Position numbers and translations under genes: made by a program
From: Hortaea werneckii
Lineage: Eukaryota > Ascomycota > Dothideomycetes > Mycosphaerellales > Teratosphaeriaceae
DNA: 64,000 bases
Assembly (NCBI GenBank): GCA_037044905.1
Contig: JBAOKB010000048.1
Span: forward strand, 868,001 to 932,000
Direction of reading: 5' to 3'
The notes under the pieces: model-generated
The model's input: the letters and a program-made list of their open reading frames with translations, nothing else
What the model was told of the DNA's origin: nothing
The model's database searches: none
Shown: piece by piece, positions 45,872 through 57,201 of the stretch
Numbering within the stretch: position 1 is the stretch's first letter
Layout of the letters: every line of letters starts with the position of its first letter

Positions 45872-45923
45872 TACCTACCTACCTACCTACCTACCTACCT
45901 ACCTACCTACCTACCTACCTACC
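45872..45923. repeat. (TACC)n microsatellite
   Basis: About 13 uninterrupted TACC units, about 240 bp upstream of the NIPA start codon, ending in a TACCTAGGTAC palindrome. Confidence 0.95.
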
Positions 45924-46166
45924 TAGGTACATAGCAGGTAGCGAACACCGCTCCCGCCATCATCACTACCACACGTGATTCACCATCGACGCACGCCCGA
46001 CGACCGAACAATGAGTTCGCCATAGCGCGGCCAACGACAGCTTGCAATTGACTGCCCACACCACACTCGCTTGTAACACCACCGCCAACCCCTCACCCCA
46101 CAACTCTCACCACCACTCCTCCCCACCGCGCCGCCCGTAGCGCTGAGGAAGGAAACTCCCCGCATC

Positions 46167-47632
46167 ATGGTCGAGGACAAATACATCGGCCTCGGGCTCG
46201 CCGTGTCCAGCACGCTCGGCATCGGCGCATCCTTCGTCATCACGAAAAAGGGCCTCAACGCGGCCGCCGAACGGCATGGCTTCGAAGGCGAAGGGTTCGC
46301 ATACCTGAAGAACCCCATCTGGTGGGCGGGCATCATCACCATGGTCATCGGGGAGGTCTGCAATTTCAGCGCCTACGCCTTCGCGCCGGCCATCCTGGTG
46401 ACGCCCCTCGGCGCGCTGAGCGTGCTGATTGGCGCCGTCTTGGGCAGTTATTTCTTGGGCGAGCGGTTAGGTGTCTTGGGCCGGATAGGTTGCGCGACGT
46501 GTTTGATTGGGAGCGTGATTATTGTGCTGCATGCGCCGCCGGATAAGGACCTGGCGAATATTGACGAGCTGTTGCATTATGCGCTGATGCCTGGTAAGTT
46601 GTCCAGGAAAGCTTCACAAGTATTCAGGGCTTGCAGCAAGGGTGATGTGAGAGTGACCTGAGACTGACAAGACTCCCCCCAATAGGATTTCTCTTTTACG
46701 CGCTCGTCGTCACCGTCTTCGCCGTCGTTATGATCTACTTCGTCGCACCCAAGTACGGCCGAAAGAACCCGATGATCTATATTTCCATCTGCAGTACCGT
46801 GGGATCTATCTCTATCATGGCGATTAAGGGATTAGGGATTGCCCTCAAGATGACACTCAGAGGCGACAACCAGTTTAAGAGCGCGTCAACATACGTATTT
46901 GGCATAATGGTCGTGGTCTGCATCTTGACCCAGATGAACTACTTCAACAAGGCCTTGAGCCAATTCAGTACGAATATGTGAGTTTGCCCGAAGCTCTTGG
47001 ATACAGCCAGAAACAGTACAACGAAAGAGCTCGGAGAAACTAATCCCGCAACCAGTGTCAACCCCCTCTACTACGTCGCCTTCACAACCTGCACCCTCCT
47101 CGCCTCCTTCATCCTCTTCCGCGGCTTCAACACCAGCGACACCGTGAACACCATCTCCCTCCTCTGCGGCTTCCTAACCATCTTCACGGGGGTATACCTC
47201 CTGAACCTCTCACGCGAGGACCCAGACGGCGGCAACCTGGGGATCGGCAGCGGCGGCGGCGGGCCCCACGACGACCACCGCGGCAAATACTCCGAAGTCG
47301 ACGGCATCCCCGTCGACGGCATGTCCGGCCTCAGCACCCGCATGAGCATGCAGGGCCGGCGCAGCGTCGACACCCATCGGCGCAGCAACAGCTGGAGCCT
47401 CCGGAGTCCCATTACGGGACAGTTCGAAAGCGCCCGCGGCAGCAGTAATCACCTCATGCACTCGTACGATATGGAAGCGAGTAACCTCGCCGATCTGGCG
47501 GAAGATAGCGATGAGGACTCGGGGAAGCGAACGAGTTTTGACGACCGCCCGCGTACTCACGCTTCCTCGGCGGCGGCGCGCATGAATGGGAATAAAGCCG
47601 GCGCGAGGAGTTTTGATCGGGAGCGGAGATGA
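46167..47632 (+). CDS. NIPA-family magnesium transporter
   Basis: Exons 46167-46593, 46686-46977 and 47056-47632, with introns GTAAGT..AATAG (92 nt) and GTGAGT..ACCAG (78 nt). 431 residues. The N-terminus YIGLGLAVSSTLGIGASFVITKKGL is the usual first helix of the family. Eight or nine membrane helices follow up to about residue 300 (for example ITMVIGEVCNFSAYAFAPAI, ALVVTVFAVVMIYFVAP and VVCILTQMNYFNKALSQFST). The C-terminal 130 residues are cytosolic and disordered, rich in Gly, Ser, Arg and Asp. NIPA proteins carry Mg2+ and other divalent ions across plasma or endosomal membranes. Promoter region carries a (TACC)n repeat. Confidence 0.94.
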
Positions 47633-48902
47633 TGAGACATGCCTGGTTGGCTGGTTGGCTGGCTGGCTTGCATGCATGCATGCAAGGGTTCCGAACCGTA
47701 CGCTTTGATTGTTTTTGGGGGAAGAAATCGCTGTCTGGATGAAAGGGGAAATGAAAAAAAGGCCCCAGAGTCCCTTTAACCCCTAGACCGCGTTTTGCGT
47801 GAAGAGGACGCGGCGACTGATTTTGGGGGGGAGGGTGTCTTTCTGTACAGGGCGTATCCCGGCGTTTTCTCTCCCTTTTTTCCTGTCCCAAGCGTCCCAA
47901 GGGACAGAAGGGAGGCGGAGTAGAAGGAATGGGAGACCCCTTTTCCTTTGGGGTCTCGGTAACCTTTCCCAATCTGAACGAAAAGCGCTTTTTCTCTGTT
48001 GGTCGAAAATCGGAATTACCGAACCGATATTTTCAAAAAAAAGCGCGCGCGTGGAGGGGGGGGGGGATTGGTGTGTCTTTGTGGGATTTGGGTCCTTTCT
48101 TTTTTTTTTTTTTCCTTTTTTAAGTTCCCCTCTCTCACGCATGCACGATTATCGGCGTTGAAAATCTCTTTGATCTTGTGTTTATATTTAACACCATCAG
48201 CCGGGGAAAAAAAGGTATGCGGGGCAAGCGCATTTTTGAATCCTTACTTTTCCCTTCTCCCTTTTTTTCTTTTTCTTTCCCTTTTCCTTTCCAAAGCAGA
48301 GGGTTTTGCGAAGATCCCATGTCCTCTACGCCCTTCCCAAAAGGTCTTGTCATGGACGGGACAAGAGAGAGCGGACGGGGCGCGGTATAGGAGGAGAGAG
48401 AGAGAGGGGGAGGGGGGCGGAGGGCGGAGAGCAAGCGGGCCCAAAGTAGCATCTTCAAGGCGGGAAATGAAAAAGGCAGATGGATGTGAAAGAGGGACGT
48501 GTACGACCAGATTTTCCCATTAGATTATCATCCAAAAATCCGTTTTGAGTGTTCGATGAAAAAAAAGTTGACCTTTGGCCTATGAGGCAAGGTCTTGTCA
48601 TTGTTCTTTTCGTTTTTCACATTCTGTGATTTACATATCACTATTATTCTAAAACTATGACGCTTGTGCTTATTATGCTATGAATCTTATGGGAATTTGT
48701 CCATACATGGTGGGTATCATTTCTGCCAGAACGAATAAAAACGCTGGGGATGAACATAACGAGAAAAGAGAAAAGCTTGCGCCGCCGCCGTGAGCCCTCG
48801 CTGTGTGCGGCACACCCTTCGATTCGCTTGTACTTCGTTCGAGATCGACGTGGCAATAATTAGATGCTTTCGCGCGAAAGCTTCGTGTCTTCTTCGAGTG
48901 CT
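47633..48902. other. Convergent intergenic region, low complexity
   Basis: 1.27 kb with a GGTTGGCT/GCATGCAT repeat at about 47644-47686, G runs near 47825 and 48056, T runs near 48099 and 48250-48290, and a GA repeat near 48390-48420. Frames overlap on both strands and are not protein-like. Confidence 0.5.
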
Positions 48903-50525
48903 TTAGGAGATGCTGCCGCCAAGGTAGCCGAGCTCGCTGAAGATGTCGTTGGCCATTGAGCCGCCGGGCTCCGAGCTCAGGAAGTTTGGCAAAGGTCCGC
49001 TGTCATACGATATCCCTTGGTCACCACGGGTCGAAGACTCCTTGCTCAGGGCGTGCTCGCTCCCGGTGGCTGTGTCCGGGAGCACGTATTTCGTGAAAGT
49101 AGGATAGTGTTCCTGATGGTCGTTCATCGCTGATGGTCGTTCGCCACTAGCACTCATATCGAGCGATGCAAGCCGTTCCACGACGTTCTCGAGAGCGCGC
49201 TGATCATCGAACGAATCTCGATCGATCGTCCAAGACGTCGAGGGCTCGAGCGGGTAACCAGCAGAGAGTCGGAAGGGGGTAGTCAGCCCGCCGTTGGAGC
49301 TCACAGTCGCGGCGCTAAAGGTCGGCGACCAGACATCGCCCTCTGCAGGACCGCTTTCGTCCGGCTCGGGGCTGTCATCGCGATCCTCGGAAGGCTGCTC
49401 TTCTTTCGTCTGCTCACATCTATCAGCCGCAGGGTCGACGTCGTCAGGGTTGGTGTTGGGTTTTGTGTACATGGCGTGATCAGCGGGCTGTATGTGGACG
49501 TCGCCTGTCGAGCAGACCGGCCGTGACTGAATTCGAGCTTCGATTGCAGGGCCGACCTCTTGATCGCCTTCGTCAACTTCAAAGACAGCGCTCAGAGTAT
49601 GGGCAACGGCGTCTCGCTGCCCCGCGAGTGCGTAATTGGAATGATCCGATCCAGACTGAGAAGGGAGGATCGTGCTGCTAATTGGAGACTGAGGCTCACT
49701 ACTGTAGCCTTTCTCATCGCGCAGATCAGATCCATACATGTCAAGAACTGATGAGGCTGAAAAGTTTTGGGGCGCAGAATTCAAGCTGTGACGAGATGCT
49801 GGACGGCCATCGCCGGTCGACGGACGTTTCGACGATTGCCTCTCAAGCTCGGCGAAGCTCTGGTCGTCTTTGAAGCCACTTGGTGGCGGTGAAACGAACG
49901 ATTTGGCGGGCGAAGGTAGTCTTTCCAGCCGTCCATTCAAAGCAAGGTCAGACACGCAGCGGCCATGCACCCTCGATATTGGCGGCGGTTCCAAAGTAGC
50001 GAATTTATCACTGGGCTCCAACGTCTGCTGTTTTGCCGCTGGACCTGCCCAAGTTGACAGCGTACCTTCGACATCTTCCCAGAATCCCGCGCTTCGACAG
50101 CGACTTGGTGGCTCTGTAACTTCCGTCGGCACCTCCAACACATTCATCATCTGTCCCGGCAGCAAGGGACAACTCGCGGTACACTCCCTCGAATGGTCGT
50201 AGGTTTCGATATCGTAATCCAAGCGAAAGAAGTACCAGTACATGCCTCCCTGCTTCAAACCACCCGATCGCGGTTTGCTCCAGTGTGCGGCGTTGCCATC
50301 AAAGATGATGTTTTCGAACTTGAAACAACCCGACCAAAAGCCTCTACCGCGCCGCCTGTCATGGTGCATCTGATACGGTTGCTGGAAGTTGTCCCATGAA
50401 CCAAGTAATTCGACAATACGGACTCGAGGTGGTGCTTGGAACAAAAATGTTACGAGTGTTGTCGGGTCCATGATTGGGCGAAGAGAAACATGATTGGAAG
50501 CCAGATCGCGCTGTTGGAGATCCAT
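48903..50525 (-). CDS. Protein with E-set/CBM48-like N-terminal domain and disordered tail
   Basis: Single exon, 540 residues; a second ATG at residue 19 (50471) is also possible. Residues about 20-125 look like an E-set domain of the AMPK glycogen-binding type: TLVTFLFQAPPRVRIVELLG, SWDNFQQPYQM, GFWSGCFKF and GGMYWYFFRLDYD, with aromatic residues where such domains bind glycans. The remaining 400 residues are disordered, rich in Ser, Pro, Asp and Glu, without known motifs. No signal peptide. A role in glycogen or kinase regulation is inference only. Confidence 0.8.
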   Translation of the reverse strand: MDLQQRDLASNHVSLRPIMDPTTLVTFLFQAPPRVRIVELLGSWDNFQQPYQMHHDRRRGRGFWSGCFKFENIIFDGNAAHWSKPRSGGLKQGGMYWYFFRLDYDIETYDHSRECTASCPLLPGQMMNVLEVPTEVTEPPSRCRSAGFWEDVEGTLSTWAGPAAKQQTLEPSDKFATLEPPPISRVHGRCVSDLALNGRLERLPSPAKSFVSPPPSGFKDDQSFAELERQSSKRPSTGDGRPASRHSLNSAPQNFSASSVLDMYGSDLRDEKGYSSEPQSPISSTILPSQSGSDHSNYALAGQRDAVAHTLSAVFEVDEGDQEVGPAIEARIQSRPVCSTGDVHIQPADHAMYTKPNTNPDDVDPAADRCEQTKEEQPSEDRDDSPEPDESGPAEGDVWSPTFSAATVSSNGGLTTPFRLSAGYPLEPSTSWTIDRDSFDDQRALENVVERLASLDMSASGERPSAMNDHQEHYPTFTKYVLPDTATGSEHALSKESSTRGDQGISYDSGPLPNFLSSEPGGSMANDIFSELGYLGGSIS

Positions 50526-51962
50526 CTCCAGGTGTTTGGGAAGGAGCGTTGGACTTTCCAGATGGGGATGCTAGCGATTGGATGTTTCGATGTCGCAGAG
50601 ATACATTATGACATTCGCAGCAATCTGTAGCAAAGTTGCAAAAGAAGTCGTCGGGGAAGTTGACAACAATTGCAATGCGCTGCAGCGGAGAATGCAGCTT
50701 TCACCTGGAGGTTGGGAGTGGCATAGGTAAGGTTCATCAAGTGGGGTGCAAGCAACGAGATAACGCCCGCCGCCTCCGAGAAAACATGCTGAAAACATGA
50801 TGCATATCGCAGCCCTAAAATTGCAGCTCTGTAGTGCTCGGTGTGCTCGTGCGCTCGTGTCCCCCCTGCTCACGGCGCTTGATTCACCATGCATCGAGTA
50901 GCCGCAGATCCGGCTTGCATGATCCTTGGCTTTGACGATGGGCGCAGTGGCAACCTGAAGGCCATAGCGGATCTGTTTACCTCATAGTCTGGGCGACGAA
51001 CTGAATTCGTGTTTGGGATGCCTCCCAATGTACATCGGCCTTCAGCCGGAGTGCAATGGTATCTGCGTCTCCTGGCGTGTCCAATCTCTACGCAGTAGTT
51101 TAGACTTCCATCGCGCGACATGGAGGCGCAGACGCCGTTGACCCGTTTCAGCCTGCTCGCAGGGTCCGCTCCTGGCCTCCAACAATTGGGCGTCTGTGGC
51201 AACTTCCAGATCCGCCTCATCAGCTTGCGGAACCTGCTTGCAACAAGCTTCCCGACGTGCATGCTGTAGTCGCATCTCGTGATCTATGCAGCGCCCAGCT
51301 TATTAGCATACCTAGGCCGGCCTCTCCAAGCTGCATGGACACAGTGAGGAGACCCGGCGCAACACAGCGACCTCAGCCAACGCTCATCGCGGTTCCGACG
51401 TCGTCACTCATGCCTTCCTCGGAGCGTCCCAAACCACTGCCGAGTATCCAGGATTCCAAGCCCGGTGTGTTCGGCAGCGAGTCGAGCGGTGCGAGGCTCA
51501 GAAACCTGGCAACGCGCTGTAATCTCCGCTTTGCCAACGGCAAGACGGTGAGAGCAAGCGAAGTCGAGTTTAGGTAGGTGCGTGCTTGAGATGATTGGCT
51601 GGTGATCTGACTTCGGCTCTTTCGCTTTTCCCGCCTCCGGCTGGAGCGGGTCGACCGTTGGCATCATATCCCCAGCGACGGGTTTAACTCCGCGGTATTG
51701 GACGCAACGAGGAGTCTGGCAATTTATCAAGATATCCAAATCTCATGGGTGCAGCAGTGCCTACTGTTTTGCGCGAAGACATCGAGCGCGTGGAACACAT
51801 AATTCAAGTCGTTACGGCCGCGCTCTCAATCCTTCTACTTGTGACGGCAATATCGCTCAAGAATAATGTACAGAATGGTTTGTTGCGTCTCAAGTGTTTC
51901 CTAATCGTACAGGACGGGAGGACCTTTTCCCTAGCGCACAACCGCTCACAGTCCAGTCTCCG
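50526..51962. other. Intergenic region, unresolved frames
   Basis: These 1.4 kb may hide a small plus-strand gene at about 51338-51800. One frame reads MDTVRRPGATQR up to EVEF and meets a GTAGGT donor at about 51573. Downstream, two frames remain open, but no single splice is convincing. I do not call a gene. Confidence 0.3.
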
Positions 51963-54225
51963 TTATGCCAAGAATCCTCTGGCTGCGTTTCTCCCACGCT
52001 CAGTGCTGATGGCATCGATCTTGACAGCTACCAGAGCCACCTGTATGCCCTTCCTGCCCCCAATATCCAGGGGATGCAGGCGAAGCCTCCACTGTGCCTT
52101 CTTAACGACCCAGTCCGGTCCCTCTCGTCCATCAGAGACATTCTTCCCACGTTTTTGTTGTTGTGCAGGCTTCCCAGCTCCATCAATCATCTGATTGTTT
52201 GCTTTCTCATCTACACTGCCGCTCTCGATGAACCATGGTCTTCCATCTAGCATAACATCGGCATCGGGGCCTATCAGGACTTTCGTCCGCCTGTCATTGA
52301 ATCCCGTGTCCTTAAGGCGAATGAGATTTGCAACCGGCACGTTCATTTTGGTGGCGATAACAGAGAAGAGGCTCGTCATACGAGCAAGTGTCTGCTTGTG
52401 AAAAGCAGCCATCGCGACCCGAGCAGGCAAAAGTTCCGGGTCCACTAGGAGTGACAGGAGTGTGCCCTCCTCACCAGTCACCTCGAGGAGCAGATTGTAG
52501 GCCTCAGAGTCGACGTACGGTCTCTGATAGTATACCCAACTCGGAAGAACCGATGAGCTCGTAGCATCCGAAACAGCAGGCGAGTCCCCACCTTGCGATT
52601 TACTTGCACCATCAGCAACAACAACGATCCCGGATTGCCGCACGTCTTCCAACCGTATGACGATTTCTGTCGCATCCCGGCCCATGTTATACGAGATATG
52701 ATGAGGTATCAGTCTTTGCTCTAAGCCCTTAAGATGGAAATAGCGGGCATCTCGTAACAGTTCCTGCCGATGTTCTTCGCTTCTAATCTCCAGAGGATAT
52801 CCCTTCAGCACGTGCAACAGGTCCGCGAAGACTCTAGCAGAGCGAAGAGGTATGCTGGGTGGCATGATTGACGGTGGTCGCAGGAGCGCTTGTTGCGACA
52901 GTCCCGGGAATACATCGCTCGGCGTCGTGAAGAAAGCAGAGAACCCAAGCGAGAAGTAGTTGGGGGAGTTCCCAGGGTCGTTGAAGAGATCTCGCGGGAC
53001 TTGGAATTCGGTGTCCCCGATACGGATGTAGATTGCAGAGGCGAACAGTTGCGCGGTGAGGCGTGGTAAGCTGAAGAATTGTGCGTCTGCGAACAGCTTG
53101 ACGAAGTGCGGACCATCTCTAGGCTCGATGTGGTAGCCTTGCAGATGCAGCGAGATGTCCTCGAACGTTGCTGGATCGCGATCGATGTATAGAGTCCTTA
53201 CGCCATCGGCTCCTTCGTGCTGGCGCAGTTGCTGTTCGAAGAATTGCGAGAAGTAGGAAGGAGCTGCGCAACATTAGAAGGGTTTCGTCTGCATTCTTGT
53301 GTGGGGCGTACATACCATCAGAGGATATAGATGCCCCAGATAGACGGAACAACTTGTCTCCAATTTGTATTGGGAACACCTTCCGCGCTGGAAGAGCTAC
53401 TCGCGCACTGCCATCAGCTTTTTCATTTCTAGGTCCATCTGGAGCATTAAGGTCAAGCCGCGAAGTTGCACCTGAATTCGAATGTGCATGCGTGTGATTT
53501 CCAGGCATGTCCGTCCTGTTTCGACTACTCTGATGCTCGTCCGTTTCGAAGCGTTCTTCGAATGAGGGCTGTGGCCGCTCTGCAGATACACTGTTCTTAG
53601 TTCCTCTCGACAACATTGCCGGTCGTTTTGCACTGCTCTGTTCGTCTGCTTGTTCGAAATCGATCTCTGGAGCGGACTTGCGCTTGACGCCTGCAGTTGC
53701 AGCAGCAACGTTTGGGCGATGCTCAGGGTCTATGATTGGATTGGTAACATGCGCATTTGTGACATTCTCGGACATTCTGTTCAGACCCGAGTCCGCAGAA
53801 ACTGAATGTGGTATGGTGACTTCTGGCTCCACTGGTCTCTGGTACTGTCGCTCATGTAACAGCTCACCTTGAGGCTCGAATTCGAGCTTCGACGATTGAT
53901 TTGGTGACTGATTGCTGGCGTCCCTGCCCAAGTCTGGCGAATTAGATGCTCTGTTCAAAGGATTGCTGCGACGTGTGATTGGCCGTTCCTGGCCGTGACT
54001 GTGGTCTTGTAATTTCACGGTGTCAAAATATCCAGCTTCACTACCGTCGCGATCTCGCTGCAAAGGCGAGGCCGATGGGGCATCCCCAGAAGCCATCCTT
54101 TCATGCGGCGGCCGTCTAAATGACATGCCATTGCTGCGGGTTTCATCGTGGCGACTTCTACCAGTGTCTGGATTTGAAAGGCTTCTGTCAGCCCCGTTAT
54201 GGTGCTGCGAAATGTTTTCGGGCAT
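51963..54225 (-). CDS. BTB/POZ-domain protein, probably with tandem BTB-like units
   Basis: Exons 54225-53316 and 53263-51963; the 52-nt intron 53315-53264 has GTATGT and GCGCAG. The first in-frame ATG is 54225 (MPENISQHH), giving 736 residues. The frame is open about 80 bp further upstream without ATG, so an upstream exon is possible. Residues 1-280 are disordered. A BTB core starts at IQIGDKLFRLSG and continues across the intron (YFSQFFEQQLRQ, LYIDRDPATFEDISLHLQGY). A second BTB-like unit follows (YIRIGDTEFQVPRDLF, FADLLHVLKGYPL). The C-terminal 230 residues have few marks. Such proteins resemble KCTD-type adaptors; partners unknown. Confidence 0.85.
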
Positions 54226-55221
54226 GAAGTGGTTGATATGCAAGAGAAGTGCCTCCTCAGATGCTGACTGACGTTCACTACGATGGCTGTGAATGTTTCG
54301 TCAAGCTCCGTAAGCAGCGCGCCCGTGCGCAGGGCTCAGTTGTACAATGTACAATCAATGTAGTGAGAATCTTCTAATGGTCAAAGCGGAATCTGTCAGC
54401 AAAACGTAAGCGTGCGGTATTCTCGCCGGCGTCGATTGCTGACCTGACATACACGACCGGCTGGATGTCCGGTCTGGGTCTGGTAAAAGCATCAACAAAA
54501 GACTACAAGCGGCAGACATTCGAAGCCTGCATCGCAAGACCTCAAGACTCACCGACGTTTTCTATGCTCCAAAGTCGTTACGTGTTGACGCTACTGCCGA
54601 GCTCGAGAAGTTGCGCAATTGAGTCCTTCAATGCAAGATGACTTTGTTTGCGTATTTTCACTCCTGTGAGTCGCACCGTCCATCCCAGAGAAGATGGAAG
54701 CTCTAGAATCGAGGAGCGCAAAACATGTGTGAAGTTCACCTCCATCTTCAGCTCTCATGGCGGAGGCCGTGCACCAGCCCGACCCGGACGGACCTGAACA
54801 CTACTCCTAACGGTAACAATGTGGCAGCTCGACAACAGAACTCTCACTACATGAGGTGCTTGCGGACTGTTCGCACAACATGCAGACGGCGTTCGTGTCA
54901 CAGCATGCCCGCATCAACTTCTCAATATAATAGTGATGCTTGTTTTCCGTCTGTGTGGTAAGTGTATGCTTGCTTAAAACACTGAAGTTTGCGAGAGGCC
55001 GTGTTGACTAAATAGCCAAGGCCATTGCCGCAGCGTGTAGCCACGAATGGATTTTTACGTTTACAAAGATTGCTTCTAAATAATAGAGAGAGGAGAGATA
55101 ACTATGAGGGAACACAACAACTCCCTTGCGAAAACCAACAATCCTGGACACATGGGCTCCCGATTCGTAGGCCTAAATATGAAAGGTGAAATCGTCTCTC
55201 CATCCAAGACTTCCAGGCAGA
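54226..55221. other. Intergenic region
   Basis: About 1 kb between the BTB gene start and the GST 3' end, both on the minus strand. It may include an upstream exon of the BTB gene. No recognisable gene. Confidence 0.35.
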
Positions 55222-56051
55222 TTAAAGCATGGCTTTGAAAGGCTCGCCACTGATCTCTTCAATCTTCTTGATACTTTCCTTGTATCCTTCGTGCCCTTCA
55301 AGGCGATCCATGTATGCAGTAAGCTTGGGATACTCCTGGCGATCGATCTTCCCTTTGCCAGCGATGAGCGGGAAGCTCATGAGGATATCAGCAGCGGTGA
55401 TTTCTGTACCGCAAAGATACTGGCCTCCGTTTGGTGAGCTTGCAACCTCAGAGTCCAGGAAGCTAAAGTGCGTCTTGTGGTTGGGCTTCAGGAAGAAAGA
55501 GTCGATTTGGCCCACGATAAGCTTGGTGACTGGCTTTATGAACCATGGGACTTGAGGGCCGTCTCTGAGATCTGTAAATGTTGGTCAGAAACACAATGGA
55601 GATTGCAGAAAGACATCAGATACTGACTGTCCATGAACAGGGTCAACAACAAGAGCGTCATGAGGGACCCCTCGGCGTAATGCATGTAGAACCGATATCT
55701 CAACCACTCTTCAGTCTCGCCGCCCACTTGACCATCTTGGCCTTCCTTATACCTCTTTGGTACTAGATGTGGCGCAAAGTGATCGCAGAGATATTCGCAG
55801 ATGGCAGCACTTTCTGCGACTACCATCGGCTTAGAAAGCGCTGGCGCTTCTACAGTGATGACGGGTGATTTGCCGAGCGGATGGACTTCCTTCAAGGCCG
55901 GCGGAGCGAGCATGTTGGGCTGCCGCTTGTAGGTCTTCACCTCCCAGTCGAGATCTTTGCATTCTTGTAGGAGCCATAGAATGCGCTGGGAGCGTGACTT
56001 CTCCAGCCAATGAAGGACCACCTTTGGCTTTTGGGCTTGAGAGTCGGCCAT
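55222..56051 (-). CDS. Glutathione S-transferase
   Basis: Exons 56051-55628 and 55571-55222; the 56-nt intron has an uncommon GTCAGT donor and TTACAG. The joint gives FMDNLRDGPQVP. 257 residues. The N-terminal thioredoxin fold (about 10-100) has LHWLEKSRSQRILWLL, the cis-Pro loop HPLGKSPVI and the glutathione-binding ESAAICEYL. The all-helical C-terminal domain includes WLRYRFYMHYAEGSLM and the N-capping-like TEITAADILMSFPL. It resembles fungal GTT1-like GSTs. It conjugates or reduces with glutathione; the Ser in EKSRSQ could be the catalytic hydroxyl (inference). It is divergent from the complex I subunit gene, 346 bp apart. Confidence 0.93.
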
Positions 56052-56397
56052 GGTTGCGATATTCGAGACGAGCTACCTTAAAATTCTCCGATGTCGAGCT
56101 ATGGCAATTCAAGTGATGAACAGCATTCACATGAAAAGGGTTCCGGTTGCAACCACTTTGTCAGCGCAGGCATAGCATAACCGCAAAGCCTCGGCCGGGA
56201 AGGCCTGAAGCCGAGCAGAGCTTCCATTCCAACCCGCTGAGCTCTGAGCCCGCAAGTGGGACGGGAGTCCCCGCCGCCGGACGATGCTGATGCCTGAGGC
56301 ACGAAGTCTCTACTCCAGCGCGGGCCCAACTCGACCACCTCAGGATGCGACATTGGAGACTGTCTGCCTTCTGTCTAGCACCACAGTCACAGCAAAG
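56052..56397. promoter_or_regulatory. Divergent promoter region, GST and complex I subunit
   Basis: These 346 bp separate the start codons of two divergent genes. No distinct element is recognised. Confidence 0.45.
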
Positions 56398-56931
56398 ATG
56401 AGACCGACTCTAGCAAGAATGGCGGGCCATGACAGTGAGTAACAATGTCCAAGTTCACGCGAAGAAGGTCCATGCTAACCTGAAGTAGGCGTCCATATGG
56501 ACCCGGCGTTGGTCAAATATGCCAGTACGTGATACTCCGATCCCTCCAACCCTCCAAAGAAAGAGGCAGAATTAGAACTTCCAGGACGTAATGCAGTTTG
56601 CGCGCTGGAAGAGAAGAGGAGGGAAAAACAGGCTTTCGAGGAGGAAAACTGACGAGGGGCAGACATGTACGTCAAGAGACACGAATACTTCCGCTGGACA
56701 CCGCGCACAGCATGGCTCTCGGTTGCCTACGTCCTCGCAATCCCCGGTGCCTTGATGTACACAGCCTACAAGATCGATGTAAGTCATACCCAGGACCGCC
56801 GCTTCTCCGGCCAAGTATACGAGAGGAGGGGTGAGAACACTGTACAGCCTCAGCGAGAATGCTGACAAGTCGCCCAGGGCAAGTGGGATCTGCGTGGAAA
56901 GCGTCGCGGCGACATTATCTCCGAGTTCTAG
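56398..56931 (+). CDS. Complex I small subunit, NDUFB4/B15-like (80 residues, four exons)
   Basis: Exons 56398-56434, 56489-56524, 56663-56778 and 56878-56931. All introns have GT..AG ends (GTGAGT..TAG, GTACGT..CAG, GTAAGT..CAG). Exon 2 is only 36 nt. The spliced protein is 80 residues. It begins [20 protein letters not shown], continues [19 protein letters not shown] into one membrane helix ([16 protein letters not shown]), and ends [17 protein letters not shown]. This order (MDPAL.., FRWTP.TA, helix, D.R.KRRGD.ISE.) is that of the fungal small NADH:ubiquinone oxidoreductase subunit related to B15. It sits in the inner mitochondrial membrane. No single exon gives a notable open frame. Confidence 0.9.
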
Positions 56932-57201
56932 AGGTTGGACATAGCCGAATAAAGAGGGCGTTGATGGCGCAAACAGTCATGAAGGCAGCTTCAGCCGGCA
57001 CTGTATATACGGACTTTATGCACGTTTACCCAGACCCAGGCACACCAAATTTACGAGGTGACCGTGAAAATGGAGAAAACTGTTTTTGGGAAAGTCTTTT
57101 TGGGAGGGTTTTCATTAATCGTACAGCCCACCTATCCAACACAAACCAAAATATGGGTATATCTACTACAACCGGAACGCCATGCCAATCTTACGCTACG
57201 A

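Larger units (their letters stand above)
45021..46166. other. Intergenic region with tandem duplication, microsatellite and palindromes
   Basis: 1.1 kb between SEC63 and the NIPA gene. It holds TACCTAGGTA at 45347-45356, a perfect 43-bp duplication (45391-45476), a (TACC)n microsatellite (45872-45923) and a second TACCTAGGTA at 45920-45929. No gene is called; frames here translate repeats. Confidence 0.6.

Noticed and set aside
47799..48523. Several overlapping frames after the NIPA gene
   Set aside because: They arise from G, T and GA homopolymer tracts on both strands.
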